Shown here piece by piece: positions 26,617 through 35,637 of a stretch of 57,547 nucleotides of DNA (position 1 is its first letter; each line of letters begins with the position of its first letter). Below the pieces are notes generated by a model, which saw nothing but the letters and a program-made list of their open reading frames with translations, was not told where the DNA came from and ran no database searches. Source of the stretch: Lysinibacillus sp. FJAT-14745 (lineage in GTDB: Bacteria; Bacillota; Bacilli; Bacillales_A; Planococcaceae); assembly GCF_001275675.1 (NCBI RefSeq), contig NZ_LITM01000002.1:119322-176868 (forward strand), given 5' to 3'. Position numbers and translations under genes: made by a program.

Positions 26617-26648
26617 AGGTACTTCTTTTATTCAAAAGAGAAGTACCT
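26617..26648 (-). terminator. Intra-operon attenuator hairpin
   Basis: AGGTACTTCTTTT pairs with AAAAGAGAAGTACCT, with a small bulge. On the minus strand the following tract is only partly T. It lies in the 115-bp gap between binding-protein and phosphatase genes and would let the binding protein be made in excess. Confidence 0.55.
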
Positions 26649-26670
26649 CCATTTCTCTTCGAATAGTTTA

Positions 26671-28029
26671 TTATTTCTTTTTAACTTTATCTAATTCTTC
26701 CTGAGCAATTTTCGCTGCTTCATCTAATGCTTCCTTTGCAGAGATTCCTTCGATTTCTACTTTATCTTTCGCTATATCTAATGCATCATAGATTTTTCCA
26801 CCAGTTGGATCGATAAATGGCGAAACACCATATTTATTCGCTTGCTCTAACGGAACTAACGCCTGCGGTTGTTTTTTCACGAAATCAGCATAAGGCTTAT
26901 AATCAGTAACATTGTTTTGAACAGGGATATAACCTGTTTCCATTGACCATTCAGCTGTTTTCTCAGTACTTGTCGCAAATTTCATAAACTCATATGCACC
27001 TTGTGCTACTTCTGGATCGGTATTTCTAGTTACTGTTAAAAAATAAGCTTCTAATTTAGGTGCTGGCTTATGGTCACCCCAGCCTGGTTGTGGAACTGCT
27101 CCAAATGTAGCTAGTCTTTCGGCTTCATTCATTCCCTCACCTAGCGATTTATAGACAAATCCTTGGTCACCAGATGAACCTGTATATCCTAACGTTCTAC
27201 CTTCAACAAAATCAATAATTGTGTTATCCCAATATTCCCATCCAGTACCACCTGTATGAATGTTCATGATTTTATCTTCATGAAGCCACTTACGGTATTG
27301 ATCCCATACTTTTACCCATGTTTCATCATTAATTAAAACTTTTGTTCCGTCTTCACTTAATACGTTTCCTCCTGCACTTCGAACCGAATCAATTAAGTTT
27401 GTCGTACCCCAAATTGGCATCCACCCTGCGTATTTAACGTTTCCATTTTCATCACGTTTTGATACTTTTTTGGCTACCTTTTCTACTCCTTCCCATGTCT
27501 TTAAGTCATCTGTAGTAAAACCATTTTCCTCTAATCCTTTTTTATTATAATAAAGAATCTGTGTTGTACCATATAGAGGAATTCCATATAATTTCCCACC
27601 AACTGTTGCTTGACTAACAAACCCATTACCATAATCGTCTATTTTTAATTCTTTATCATTGTTTATAAATGTATCGATTGGTACAACTAGCTCTTTGTTA
27701 ATATAGTTTTGAATAACGTCTGAACCTAGTAAAGCAATAGCTTCTTGATTGTTTGCCGCAAATCCACTTTGAAGCTTTTGATAAGACTCATCGTAGCTAC
27801 CTGCTTTTGTCGTTTTTACAACGTACTTGTCCTGACTTTGATTGAAATCCATCACAATTTTATCTAAACGATCAGCAAGTGATCCCCCAACTCCGTTAAT
27901 GAATGGGACAACGATTTTATCCCCTTCTTTAGTTACCTTAACTGTATTTCCTTCTCCTCCAGAACAACCTGCAAGTACACCAACAAATAATGCTACAACC
28001 ATAAAGAGCGCTATTAATTTCTTCATCAT
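26671..28029 (-). CDS. Extracellular solute-binding lipoprotein, UgpB-like
   Basis: 452 residues. Signal MKKLIALFMVVALFVGVLAGCSG has the lipobox LAGC, so the protein is tethered outside the membrane. The mature part has the two-lobed family 1 sugar-binding fold: early FINGVGGSLADRLDKIVMDFN, LYGIPLYGTTQILYYNKKGL, and aromatic residues around TGGTGWEYWDN. Similar proteins bind glycerol-3-phosphate, glycerophosphodiesters or sugars. AAAGGAGG precedes the start; ATG 28029 and 28026 are both possible. Partner permeases are encoded just upstream. Confidence 0.9.
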   Translation of the reverse strand: MMKKLIALFMVVALFVGVLAGCSGGEGNTVKVTKEGDKIVVPFINGVGGSLADRLDKIVMDFNQSQDKYVVKTTKAGSYDESYQKLQSGFAANNQEAIALLGSDVIQNYINKELVVPIDTFINNDKELKIDDYGNGFVSQATVGGKLYGIPLYGTTQILYYNKKGLEENGFTTDDLKTWEGVEKVAKKVSKRDENGNVKYAGWMPIWGTTNLIDSVRSAGGNVLSEDGTKVLINDETWVKVWDQYRKWLHEDKIMNIHTGGTGWEYWDNTIIDFVEGRTLGYTGSSGDQGFVYKSLGEGMNEAERLATFGAVPQPGWGDHKPAPKLEAYFLTVTRNTDPEVAQGAYEFMKFATSTEKTAEWSMETGYIPVQNNVTDYKPYADFVKKQPQALVPLEQANKYGVSPFIDPTGGKIYDALDIAKDKVEIEGISAKEALDEAAKIAQEELDKVKKK

Positions 28030-28051
28030 GAACTGCCTCCTTTAAAATTAG

Positions 28052-28879
28052 TTAACCCTTTATTCCAGAATCAGAAACACCTGAGAGGAACCATTTTTGT
28101 AATACTAAAAATACAAGTAAGAGTGGGACTGTTGCGATTGTACTTGCAACCATAATGTGTGACCAATCCCTGCCTAATGAGCTATTGATGAAGAAATCAG
28201 CAATCCCGTTAGTGATCAATTTTTTATCGTTATCTTTTAATACTAGCGCTGGCCAAATATAATTATTATAGTTTTCAATAAATGTCACTAAACCTAGTGT
28301 CACAAATGAAGATCGTGTCATCGGGAAGACAATCTTCCAAAGAATCTTCCAATCACTTGCTCCATCAATCTTGGCTGCTTCTACGATTTCATGACCCACT
28401 TTAAGGAACGCTTGTCTTAAATAAAAAATCCCAAATACACTAACCGATAAAGAAATAATGTATCCAAAATGAGTATTTAACATTCCCATTTTTGCTAACA
28501 TCACATACACAGGAACATACGATACAGCGCCTGGAATCATATATGTTGCCATGACTACGCCAAACGTTAATTCTTTCCCTTTAAATTTATAAAATGCCGA
28601 CATATAGGCAAAGAGCGCTGACGAAATAAGAACATAGATTGTAATAATCAACGAAGTATAGAAACTGTTAAATATATACGTGTGAAAAGGAATGACTCCT
28701 AATACTTCTTGATAATTTTCCCAATGAAATTCTTTTGGCCAAAAACCACCTTGTAGTACTTCACTGGATGTTTTAAACGAACTAAGGATCATCCAAATAA
28801 AAGGAAAGACAAACAACATGCTCGATAAAGCTAAAAAGAGATGCTTTAAAATAATCGGTGTCTTTTTATGATTACTCAT
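28052..28879 (-). CDS. ABC importer permease, UgpE-like (MalG family)
   Basis: 275 residues with six membrane helices. The cytoplasmic EAA loop EAAKIDGASDWKILWKIVFPM, which docks the ATPase, is near residue 175. The C-terminus ends WFLSGVSDSGIKG, typical of the MalG/UgpE branch (FVxGLtxGAvKG). The ATG at 28879 follows the stop of the first permease by three bases, so translation is coupled. Confidence 0.92.
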   Translation of the reverse strand: MSNHKKTPIILKHLFLALSSMLFVFPFIWMILSSFKTSSEVLQGGFWPKEFHWENYQEVLGVIPFHTYIFNSFYTSLIITIYVLISSALFAYMSAFYKFKGKELTFGVVMATYMIPGAVSYVPVYVMLAKMGMLNTHFGYIISLSVSVFGIFYLRQAFLKVGHEIVEAAKIDGASDWKILWKIVFPMTRSSFVTLGLVTFIENYNNYIWPALVLKDNDKKLITNGIADFFINSSLGRDWSHIMVASTIATVPLLLVFLVLQKWFLSGVSDSGIKG

Positions 28880-28882
28880 GTC

Positions 28883-29749
28883 TTAATAATTCACCCACTT
28901 GTCACCTATTATCTTGTTTATAAACGATAGTAGGATTGTAATAATTAATATGATAAATGCGATGGCTGTCGCGTATCCCATATCAAATTGTTCAAACGCT
29001 TGTTGGAAGAATAAATAGAGTAATGTTCTTGTCGAACCACTCGGTCCACCTTGTGTTAAGATTTTAATTTGATCATATGCTTGCAGCGATACAATCGTAT
29101 TCACAACAATTAAGAAAAAAGTTGTTGGTGAAACCATCGGAAGTGTTACATGTCGAAACTTCTGCCATGCATTAGCTCCATCAATACTTGCCGCTTCATA
29201 TAAGCTATCAGGTACCTTCTCGAGCGCTCCAATATAGAAAATCATTGTCCATCCAACTAGTTTCCAAACCGTTACAATAATGACTGCTAGCATTGCGGTT
29301 TCACTACTCTTAAGCCAATCCAATCCAGGTATCCCTACCAAGCCTAGCACCGTATTGATAACACCTAATTTCGGTTCATAAAGAAGTGACCATACAATCG
29401 ATACAGCTACTGTTGGTGTTACCCATGGCGAAAAAATCATCAATTTGTAAATGGCAGAGCCTCTGAAATTTTTTCTAAAGAACAAAGCAAAACCTAATCC
29501 TAATACAATCGTTGGAATAACTGTCCCAATTCCAAAATATAGAGTGTTCAGCAATGCCTGCTTAAACGATGACTGGGTAAACAAATTGAAATAGTTATCT
29601 AAACCAACAAAATGAAAATCGTTTGTCATGAAATCCCAGTCTGTAAAACTAATACCTAAACTAAACAAATTCGGAATAATCCAAAAGAGTGTAAGAGGTA
29701 TTCCAACCGGTAATAAAAAGAACACAGCCTTTGAAAATTTTATTTGCAT
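28883..29749 (-). CDS. ABC importer permease, UgpA-like (MalF family)
   Basis: 288 residues, six membrane helices, with the EAA loop EAASIDGANAWQKFRHVTLPM and the early FSLGISFTDWDFM and FVGLDNY strings typical of MalF/UgpA proteins. First gene of the operon. ATG 29749 has AGGAGGTGAC eight bases upstream; another ATG four bases earlier is in a different frame. The region upstream holds two 11-bp direct repeats, a likely regulator site. Confidence 0.92.
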   Translation of the reverse strand: MQIKFSKAVFFLLPVGIPLTLFWIIPNLFSLGISFTDWDFMTNDFHFVGLDNYFNLFTQSSFKQALLNTLYFGIGTVIPTIVLGLGFALFFRKNFRGSAIYKLMIFSPWVTPTVAVSIVWSLLYEPKLGVINTVLGLVGIPGLDWLKSSETAMLAVIIVTVWKLVGWTMIFYIGALEKVPDSLYEAASIDGANAWQKFRHVTLPMVSPTTFFLIVVNTIVSLQAYDQIKILTQGGPSGSTRTLLYLFFQQAFEQFDMGYATAIAFIILIITILLSFINKIIGDKWVNY

Positions 29750-29828
29750 TCATGTCACCTCCTGATACACATTGTAATGCCCAATTATTAATTAGATGTT
29801 GTATTTTCATTAATAAGTTGTAAAAATA

Positions 29829-29860
29829 AACATATAAACAAAACAAAACAACATATAAAC
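29829..29860. promoter_or_regulatory. Direct-repeat operator candidate upstream of the ugp-type operon
   Basis: AACATATAAAC occurs at 29829-29839 and 29850-29860, a 21-bp period (two helical turns), separated by CAAAACAAAA. This could be bound by a DeoR/GlpR-type repressor such as the one encoded at 33329-34117. Confidence 0.5.
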
Positions 29861-29869
29861 CAAAATATT

Positions 29870-29911
29870 ATCATAAAAAAACTATTTCTCGTTGTCATTG
29901 AGAAATAGTTT
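29870..29911 (-). terminator. Perfect hairpin with T run, possibly a leader terminator
   Basis: AAACTATTTCTC (29879-29890) and GAGAAATAGTTT (29900-29911) form a perfect 12-bp stem. On the minus strand it is followed by seven T. No minus-strand gene lies upstream, so it either attenuates the importer operon's leader or is left from a lost gene. Confidence 0.6.
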
Positions 29912-29924
29912 GATTAAAGTTTGA

Positions 29925-30050
29925 CAAATGTGTTGATTAATCATTTTTATACATTCGAAGAGGCTGTTTTCCGTTACGGGCTACTCGCTTTCCCGCGGGC
30001 GAGCGTCGAGTCACTTCCTCGGCTGCGATCCGTGCAAACTCTGCAGCCTT
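29925..30050 (+). repeat. Left-half fragment of a family 1 MITE
   Basis: TGTGTTGATTAATCATTTTTATACAT, GGGCTACTCGCTTTCCCGCGGGCGAGCGTCGAG and CTTCCTC match the left half of the complete copies with several substitutions. After the word GATCCGTGCA similarity is lost and the right half is absent. It lies between the divergent importer operon and MFS gene. Confidence 0.75.
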
Positions 30051-30183
30051 GTCGATTCTGGTAATCCATTAACCTCTATTTGATGAAGAAAGGTTTTTTC
30101 TCACAAAAAAATTTATGGTATGATGTTCAGGTTGTGTATCTACTATGTGACACATTTACATTCATCTAAGAAAAGAGGTATTT

Positions 30184-31374
30184 ATGCACCCCACAAAATT
30201 ATCCAAGCGACATTGGTTGCTTATCTTAACACTTTCTTTATTAACATTTGTTCTTGGGACAAGCGAATTTGTTATTGTCGGAATTTTAACAGATATTTCT
30301 TCAAGCCTACATATGACAAATGCAAAAGCAGGCACACTCGTTTCTGCGTTTGCCATTACGTTTGCCATCGCCACACCACTAGTGATGTCAGCAACAAGTC
30401 ATTTTCCAAAGCGTCAATGGATGTTGTTTTTGATAGGAGCTTTCATCATCCTGAATGCTTTGTGCGTCATTTCGACGAGCTACATCATGCTCCTTGCCCT
30501 TCGAATTATGACAGCGATTGTAACAGGGGTATTAATCTCCTTAGCTATGATTGTTGCAAGTGAAACCATGCCGATTAATAAACGCGGACTTGCTATTTCA
30601 TTCGTTTTTGGTGGTTTCACACTTGCAAATGTCATTGGAGTGCCAATTGGTATTGTAATCGCCGAATGGTATGGCTGGAATGCCACTTTCATGTTAACCA
30701 CTTTCCTTGGAGTATTGTCGTTTTTGGCCTCCTTTTTTGTCTTACCAAATAATCTCAGCCAAGTACGCAGTTCGATACGGGATCAGTTTTCTTTAATGAC
30801 CAAGCCACGAATTTTGATGGCTTTTTTCATTCCTGCTCTCGGATTTGGCGCAACTTATGCCGTCTTTACTTACCTTGTTCCTATTTTAAAGGGAATGGGA
30901 GCACCAAATAATTCAATTAGTTTCATCTTATTTGGTTACGGATTTATCTCGATTTTCAGCAACATCCTTGCAGGTAAAATTGCCAACCACAATGCAATCG
31001 GTCGCCTTCGGATTGTTTTTCTCGTGCAAGCAGTTGTTCTGACAAGTTTATTTTGGACTACAAATCATTTTATTTTAGGACTGATAAACATTGGCCTAAT
31101 GTCGTTAATGGCCATCCTCTTAACTACATCTACTCAGCTATATTTAATAGACCTCGCCGGAATTTATCAGCCAAATGCTACAGGACTCGCTGCTTCACTT
31201 ATGCCAGTGGCAAGCAACGTAGGCATCGCTTTTGGTTCTGCATTAGGAGGAATTGTATACCATCAAGGGAATTTATTGAATGTAACATGGGTCGGTGGAA
31301 TAGTTGCAGTCTGTGCAAGTCTATTAACTTTCTTTTGTCATCTTTTAGACCAAAAACAAAAGAAATCAGCATAA
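30184..31374 (+). CDS. MFS efflux transporter (DHA1 family)
   Basis: 396 residues, twelve predicted membrane helices. The first helix LTFVLGTSEFVIVGILTDIS and the loop-2/3 region fit drug:H+ antiporter family 1 members such as AraJ/Cmr/PbuE-like exporters; helix 5 carries GGFTLANVIGVPIG (motif C-like). Substrate could be drugs, sugars or purines. ATG 30184 has AGAGGT upstream. Single gene, divergent from the ugp-type operon. Confidence 0.88.
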   Translation: MHPTKLSKRHWLLILTLSLLTFVLGTSEFVIVGILTDISSSLHMTNAKAGTLVSAFAITFAIATPLVMSATSHFPKRQWMLFLIGAFIILNALCVISTSYIMLLALRIMTAIVTGVLISLAMIVASETMPINKRGLAISFVFGGFTLANVIGVPIGIVIAEWYGWNATFMLTTFLGVLSFLASFFVLPNNLSQVRSSIRDQFSLMTKPRILMAFFIPALGFGATYAVFTYLVPILKGMGAPNNSISFILFGYGFISIFSNILAGKIANHNAIGRLRIVFLVQAVVLTSLFWTTNHFILGLINIGLMSLMAILLTTSTQLYLIDLAGIYQPNATGLAASLMPVASNVGIAFGSALGGIVYHQGNLLNVTWVGGIVAVCASLLTFFCHLLDQKQKKSA

Positions 31375-31381
31375 AAATATA

Positions 31382-31726
31382 ATGAGCAATTATTTATTCA
31401 TGAGTGAACTTTATGCTACAACGATTATCGCAGGGCTGGATCTACTTATTTTACTCAGTATACTTACACACTTCCTTATGAAAAAACGAGCACATAAACC
31501 AAGAGAATTATCAAACTGCTGAGGGTATTGTGAAATTGCATTTTTTGAGGAAAGTGTTAGTCGTTTTGGTTTACATTCAAGCTACTATAATATTTACATT
31601 GACGGTAGCAATATTTCGGCAGTTGGCGATGAATTTTCTTACTTAAAACAGTGGCCTGTAAAGATACTACTTAAATGCAACAAATACTTTAGTAAAAATA
31701 CAAATCAGACAGGCACATTCGCATGA
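31382..31726 (+). pseudogene. Possible small membrane gene with in-frame TGA
   Basis: From ATG 31382 the frame gives 46 residues with one membrane helix (TTIIAGLDLLILLSILTHFL) then TGA at 31520. The same frame continues open for 67 codons with protein-like composition (SSYYNIYIDGSNISAVGDEFSYLKQW) up to a terminator. There is no ribosome site before the ATG. Either a decayed gene with a nonsense mutation or chance; I do not recognise it. Confidence 0.3.
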
Positions 31727-31746
31727 AGAGAATGTGCCTGTTTTAA
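31710..31746 (+). terminator. Terminator downstream of the MFS region
   Basis: CAGGCACATTC (31710-31720) and GAATGTGCCTG (31730-31740) form a perfect 11-bp stem followed by TTTT. Confidence 0.8.
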
Positions 31747-32027
31747 AAAACCGCGCTTATTTGTGATAAGGTTCATTCCCCCCCCAAAGATGAATGTTGC
31801 TATAACAACTTTTTAATAGTTCTTGAACTAACCTCATTTACTTATGATACGGTTCTCCGCAACGCATCCATATGAGGTTTTACACAAAATATTGCCAGGA
31901 AGTACTGATATAATTATCTTTGTGCATACACGTCGCTTACACCATTTTTACAATTCATTATACATGCCGTCACAATACATGTCTCTTCCCCGTATAATGT
32001 TACTAAATGAAAAATGAGGTGATTTTG

Positions 32028-32807
32028 TTGTTTATCGGAATGGGAAAATTGTACCAATTCAATTTATTTTCCAATAATTCGCTAACCTCCGGTGTTATTC
32101 CTAATACAAAAGTTTACAATGCTGAAAACCTTTTGGAGTTTTTAAACCTATATGAATCTGTATTTTTAAAACATGACAGAGGCGGACGAGGAAAGGGAAT
32201 TTACAAAGTTTATAAGGACGAAGATGGGAAGTATTGTTTTAACGGTTTTACACCAAAAGGCGAGGAATTAAAAATTTCTGTTGCTGCAATTGAAGATTTT
32301 AAGCCTGAAAGTTATCCATATATGGGGTTTGGCGGACGTCTAGATTACTCCTATGTTGTTCAGGAGGGAATTGACAGCATTACCTTACATGGGAATCCAC
32401 TTGCAATTCGTGTCCATATTCAAAAATTAAAAGGAGAATGGTTAGTTAGCGGAATGTACGGGACAATTGCCACAGCGGAAACATATGAAAATGGTATTAT
32501 CAATGCACATCGAGGATCCAAGGTGATGACCGTTTCCGAGTTATTATCAGAACATCTTGGAATGGGCAAACAAGACAAGAGTAGAATGATTCAATCCATC
32601 GAAGAAATCTCCATCACTGCGGCAAAATTAGTTTCCCGCGAATTTCCCCATTTAGAATATGGTATTGATTTTGGGATTAATGCGGATGCAAAGCCCATTT
32701 TATTTGAAGTAAACACCTATCCTGGTACAGGGAGTTTCGCGAAAATTGAGAATGGGAGGATCCTAAAAAAAATACGGGCTATAAGGGAAATGCAAAAAGA
32801 AGAGTAA
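32028..32807 (+). CDS. YheC/YheD-family ATP-grasp, spore coat-associated
   Basis: 259 residues with the ATP-grasp fold: ATP-binding FLKHDRGGRGKGIYKV, the middle AIRVHIQKL, and metal-binding ILFEVNTYPGTG near the C-terminus. YheC and YheD of B. subtilis are spore-coat associated proteins of this family (~360-450 residues); this member lacks most of their N-terminal part, which is common for short homologues. TTG at 32028 is preferred because GAGGTGA is five bases upstream; an upstream ATG at 32007 overlaps the promoter-like TATAAT. Substrate of the presumed ligase unknown. Confidence 0.85.
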   Translation: MFIGMGKLYQFNLFSNNSLTSGVIPNTKVYNAENLLEFLNLYESVFLKHDRGGRGKGIYKVYKDEDGKYCFNGFTPKGEELKISVAAIEDFKPESYPYMGFGGRLDYSYVVQEGIDSITLHGNPLAIRVHIQKLKGEWLVSGMYGTIATAETYENGIINAHRGSKVMTVSELLSEHLGMGKQDKSRMIQSIEEISITAAKLVSREFPHLEYGIDFGINADAKPILFEVNTYPGTGSFAKIENGRILKKIRAIREMQKEE

Positions 32808-33328
32808 GTTTGAATGTAATAAGCCCCAATTTATGTCTCCACTATTAATACTGAGAAATTAGGATTTTTAATGCTTCCAACCACTCCCGATGGCTATCCC
32901 GATTGATCACTCATGGAGAATTAAATGAAAACACTCCTATATAGTAATACAATTTAAAAAGTGGCAAAGCCACTTTTTTATTAAAACCTCATTTACTTAT
33001 AGTACGGTTCATCGAAACTAATGTTAAATTATATTACTTGTTTCCCCTCGTACGTATCTCTATTGGTAAAGAATAAAACAAACATCTTCTTCACAATTTC
33101 CAAAACGGTTTTAACTTAAATGTCTAATAAAAAAAAGTTTGATCAATTAGGTGAGCCTTATTGAAAACTAACCTGCTCGGAATTTTAATAGATGAACGAT
33201 TCCACTTTGTCAACCTTGTTCCCTTCTAATTGGTATGTGACACCGAATATTTCGCCCTTCCGTTGTAATTTATTACAATATCGATATCGTGATGTAATTT
33301 CGGTTCTTGGGAATTGGATTTTTTTCTT
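32808..33328. other. Intergenic region between YheC/D and DeoR genes
   Basis: 520 bp with a terminator at about 32955 and no convincing gene. CTCATTTACTTATAGTACGGTTC near 32990 is a near repeat of sequence at about 31842. Confidence 0.45.
32955..32980. terminator. Bidirectional terminator
   Basis: AAAAAGTGGC and GCCACTTTTT pair around AAA, with T on both strands. Confidence 0.75.
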
Positions 33329-34117
33329 CTATACGGTTATTATTTCTACACCTTTTGCTGCTAAAGCACTTTGCCATTCTGTTTCGAGTTTAGCATTCGT
33401 AAATAATAGATCGATATCATCAAAACTCCCACTTTTATAAAACTTCATTAAGTTGAATTTAGATTCATCTGCCATCATGACAACTTGTCTTGCATTTTTC
33501 TTTAAACGGTTAAATATTTGAGCGTCTTCAATATACGTACATGTTAATTCCTTTTCTAATGAGATTCCATCACAAGAAGCAAACAATTTATTAACCGTAA
33601 AATGATCCAGGAAGTTTAACGTCATATCACCAGACAATGCTAATGAATTTGTATTTAACATTCCACCAGCTACTATAAGTTTGCAATCAAATGACTCATA
33701 CTGTTCCTTTAGCTCAATAATTTTATTAGCTGCAGGTATAGAGTTTGTTAAAATGGTTATGTTTCTTTTGTCATATATATAGTCCAATATTTGCAGCGTA
33801 GTTGTGCCAACTTCAATGGCAATAATATCATTATCCTCTACCAATTTACTTGCTGCCATTGCTATTCTTCGTTTTTCATCAATGTTTTCATTGCGACGTT
33901 TATTAAAAAATAATTCCACGGTATGATCGTTTTTCTTTAAAGCCCCACCATGTATTTTCGTTAACTTGCCTTCTTTATGCAACAAGTCTAAATCTCTTCG
34001 GATGGTTTCTGTCGTTACATTTAACACTTTTGCTAAATCATTGACCATCACACGATTGTATTGATCTAACTCATCTAATATGTATTTTCTTCGTTCAAAT
34101 TGTGTATAAGATTTCAT
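33329..34117 (-). CDS. DeoR/GlpR-family transcriptional repressor
   Basis: 262 residues. The N-terminal winged helix reads RRKYILDELDQYNRVMVNDLAKVLNVTTETIRRDLDLLHKEGKLTKIHGGA, the DeoR signature. The C-terminal sensor has the ISOCOT fold that binds phospho-sugars or similar ligands (IAIEVGTTTLQIL, LTNSIPAANKI, VAGGMLN). ATG 34117 has AGAGGTG upstream. Proteins like this often control carbohydrate-uptake operons; the Ugp-type operon 3.5 kb away is a candidate target. Confidence 0.88.
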   Translation of the reverse strand: MKSYTQFERRKYILDELDQYNRVMVNDLAKVLNVTTETIRRDLDLLHKEGKLTKIHGGALKKNDHTVELFFNKRRNENIDEKRRIAMAASKLVEDNDIIAIEVGTTTLQILDYIYDKRNITILTNSIPAANKIIELKEQYESFDCKLIVAGGMLNTNSLALSGDMTLNFLDHFTVNKLFASCDGISLEKELTCTYIEDAQIFNRLKKNARQVVMMADESKFNLMKFYKSGSFDDIDLLFTNAKLETEWQSALAAKGVEIITV

Positions 34118-34141
34118 ATTAAACACCTCTTTGTATTCCAC

Positions 34142-34763
34142 AAATATACTTTAACCTTAAGATTCTTTACCGAAATATGTACTGTTATACCAACCTACTT
34201 TTTCAATCAAGAACAGACTTCAGTATTGATCCTTAGTCATATTGTAATTAAGTTACCAAGCAAATGGAAGTTTTCCTATTAACACTTAACCTTTTAAACA
34301 TTCCATTTACATTTCAAATACTATTTATTCTTTAAGTGAAGTCTGAGAAAAGTTGACACCGTTTTTTCGAACTAAATTAAACTGAATCTTGATAACTCTA
34401 CATCAAAATAGTTAGCATTTTGTAATGAAGGTCGCTTTTGTTACCTCATTAGCTTGCTCCCCTACTCTAATTATAATAATCATATCAACTCCACCTTTTC
34501 AAATGTAAAGCTGACTAAATAAAAGAGCCGCATAAAAATACAACTCTCTCAATCTCTGCCCGTTTCACTTTCGTTACATAAAACATTTGTAACTGCCGTT
34601 TCACTTTCGTTACATAAAACATTTGCTGAAAGAAGTAAAAAAGCACATTGTGAAGAGTCGCACTTAAAGTAACGGGGCATAAGTAAAGAAGAAATATTTA
34701 ATTATAAAATCAATTTTAGTTATTCCATTAGGGCGCTATTTCATAATAAAGAGTAAACAAAAT
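34142..34763. other. Gene-free region upstream of the DeoR gene
   Basis: 620 bp of AT-rich sequence with a 36-bp tandem repeat (reported separately) and scattered hairpins resembling the bcrC terminator. No supported gene. Confidence 0.45.
34560..34631. repeat. Two-copy tandem repeat related to module U flanks
   Basis: CGTTTCACTTTCGTTACATA followed by AAACATTTG occurs twice with a 36-bp period. The second copy continues into GCTGAAAGAAGT, a string also found at 47630-47642 beside a family 3 repeat, so it is probably a fragment of that repeat system. Confidence 0.6.
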
Positions 34764-34792
34764 AAAGAGCCGCATGTAAAATGCGACTCATC
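34764..34792 (-). terminator. Terminator of bcrC
   Basis: GAGCCGCAT (34767-34775) and ATGCGACTC (34781-34789) pair with one wobble, followed on the minus strand by TTTATTTTG. Confidence 0.65.
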
Positions 34793-34800
34793 TTAGTTTT

Positions 34801-35412
34801 TTATTTTCCCTGACTTAGATTTTCATGGCCGAATTTCGCTAAAAAAGGGATATGTTTCGTTAGTTTGTTATAAATAGTGAATAGGACTTGTACGACCGGA
34901 TCCAATTTCTTGGAGAACTTAATAATGACAAAGCTTACCCCTAATGACAGAAGGGCTCCGCCAATTATGTCCGCTGGATAATGAACGCCGACGAAGATTC
35001 GTGAAATCCCTACTAGGATGGCCCATACTAATACAGGATACTTCCACGAATCTTTTCGTAAAAGCAATGTACATGCTACAGAGAATACTAATACGGCATG
35101 ATCACTTACAAACGAAGAGTCATTAGCATGCGGTACTAACTGATGAACATTATACGTTATGAATGGTCGTGGATGATTGTAGACAAAGTGGATGAGTGCG
35201 TTTAGACCCAATCCAAGTAAACATGTAAAGACAATGTATATTGCAGTATATTGTTTTTCTGCCCTTTTTTCCTTGTTTGCAGTAAACCATAAAAATAACA
35301 TAAATACGATTACGACATAAGGAACGCTATCAGTGATGAAAATCATCGCTTTATCAAGAAAAGGATAGCGACCAGCTATATCATTAATCCAGTGAAAAAT
35401 TTCATAATTCAT
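34801..35412 (-). CDS. bcrC: Undecaprenyl-diphosphatase, BcrC type (PAP2 family)
   Basis: 203 residues, about five membrane helices. The three PAP2 phosphatase motifs are visible: NHPRPF (motif 1), SFVSDHAVL (motif 2, usually PSDH) and SRIFVGVHYPADIIGG (motif 3). The N-terminus NYEIFHWIND and the order match BcrC/YwoA, which recycles undecaprenyl diphosphate to the monophosphate carrier for cell-wall synthesis and protects against bacitracin. The Pro of motif 2 is Val here. ATG 35412 has AAGGAG upstream. In Bacillus this gene is often controlled by ECF sigma factors; I did not identify such a promoter. Confidence 0.9.
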   Translation of the reverse strand: MNYEIFHWINDIAGRYPFLDKAMIFITDSVPYVVIVFMLFLWFTANKEKRAEKQYTAIYIVFTCLLGLGLNALIHFVYNHPRPFITYNVHQLVPHANDSSFVSDHAVLVFSVACTLLLRKDSWKYPVLVWAILVGISRIFVGVHYPADIIGGALLSLGVSFVIIKFSKKLDPVVQVLFTIYNKLTKHIPFLAKFGHENLSQGK

Positions 35413-35480
35413 TTCGTGAATCTCCTTGATTGTAATTTTGATTTCTCTGTAAAAAAGTAAAGTGCCTCCAATTCATTTAT

Positions 35481-35637
35481 CAATTATGCCTCGACATAAT
35501 TGCGTCCGGAATCGGCTTTGTGCTTAGGCCTGCGTGAGGGCCAACACGATGTTGGTCACTCAGGCGTTTTCACAGGATGTGAAGGTTTTAGCCTGAGTTC
35601 CTCTCTTTCAGCGGATGTATGGACACCCGTTGAAAGA
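35481..35637. repeat. Family 3 structured repeat, copy 1, with module M
   Basis: It opens with hairpin CAATTATG/CATAATTG, followed by GCGTCCGGAATCGGCTTTGT. Module M occupies about 35539-35603: CCAAC/GTTGG, ACTCAGGC (35558) with GCCTGAGT (35591), TTCAC with GTGAA. It ends with TTTCAGCGG pairing roughly with CCGTTGAAA. It lies upstream of bcrC. Confidence 0.8.

Noticed and set aside
30120-30563. 147-codon plus-strand frame overlapping the MFS gene
   Set aside because: Shadow frame of the MFS gene, with many Cys/His and no family.
31981-32010. Sigma-E or sigma-K promoter for the YheC/D-type gene
   Set aside because: CGTATAAT resembles both sporulation and vegetative -10 boxes and no clear -35 was found.
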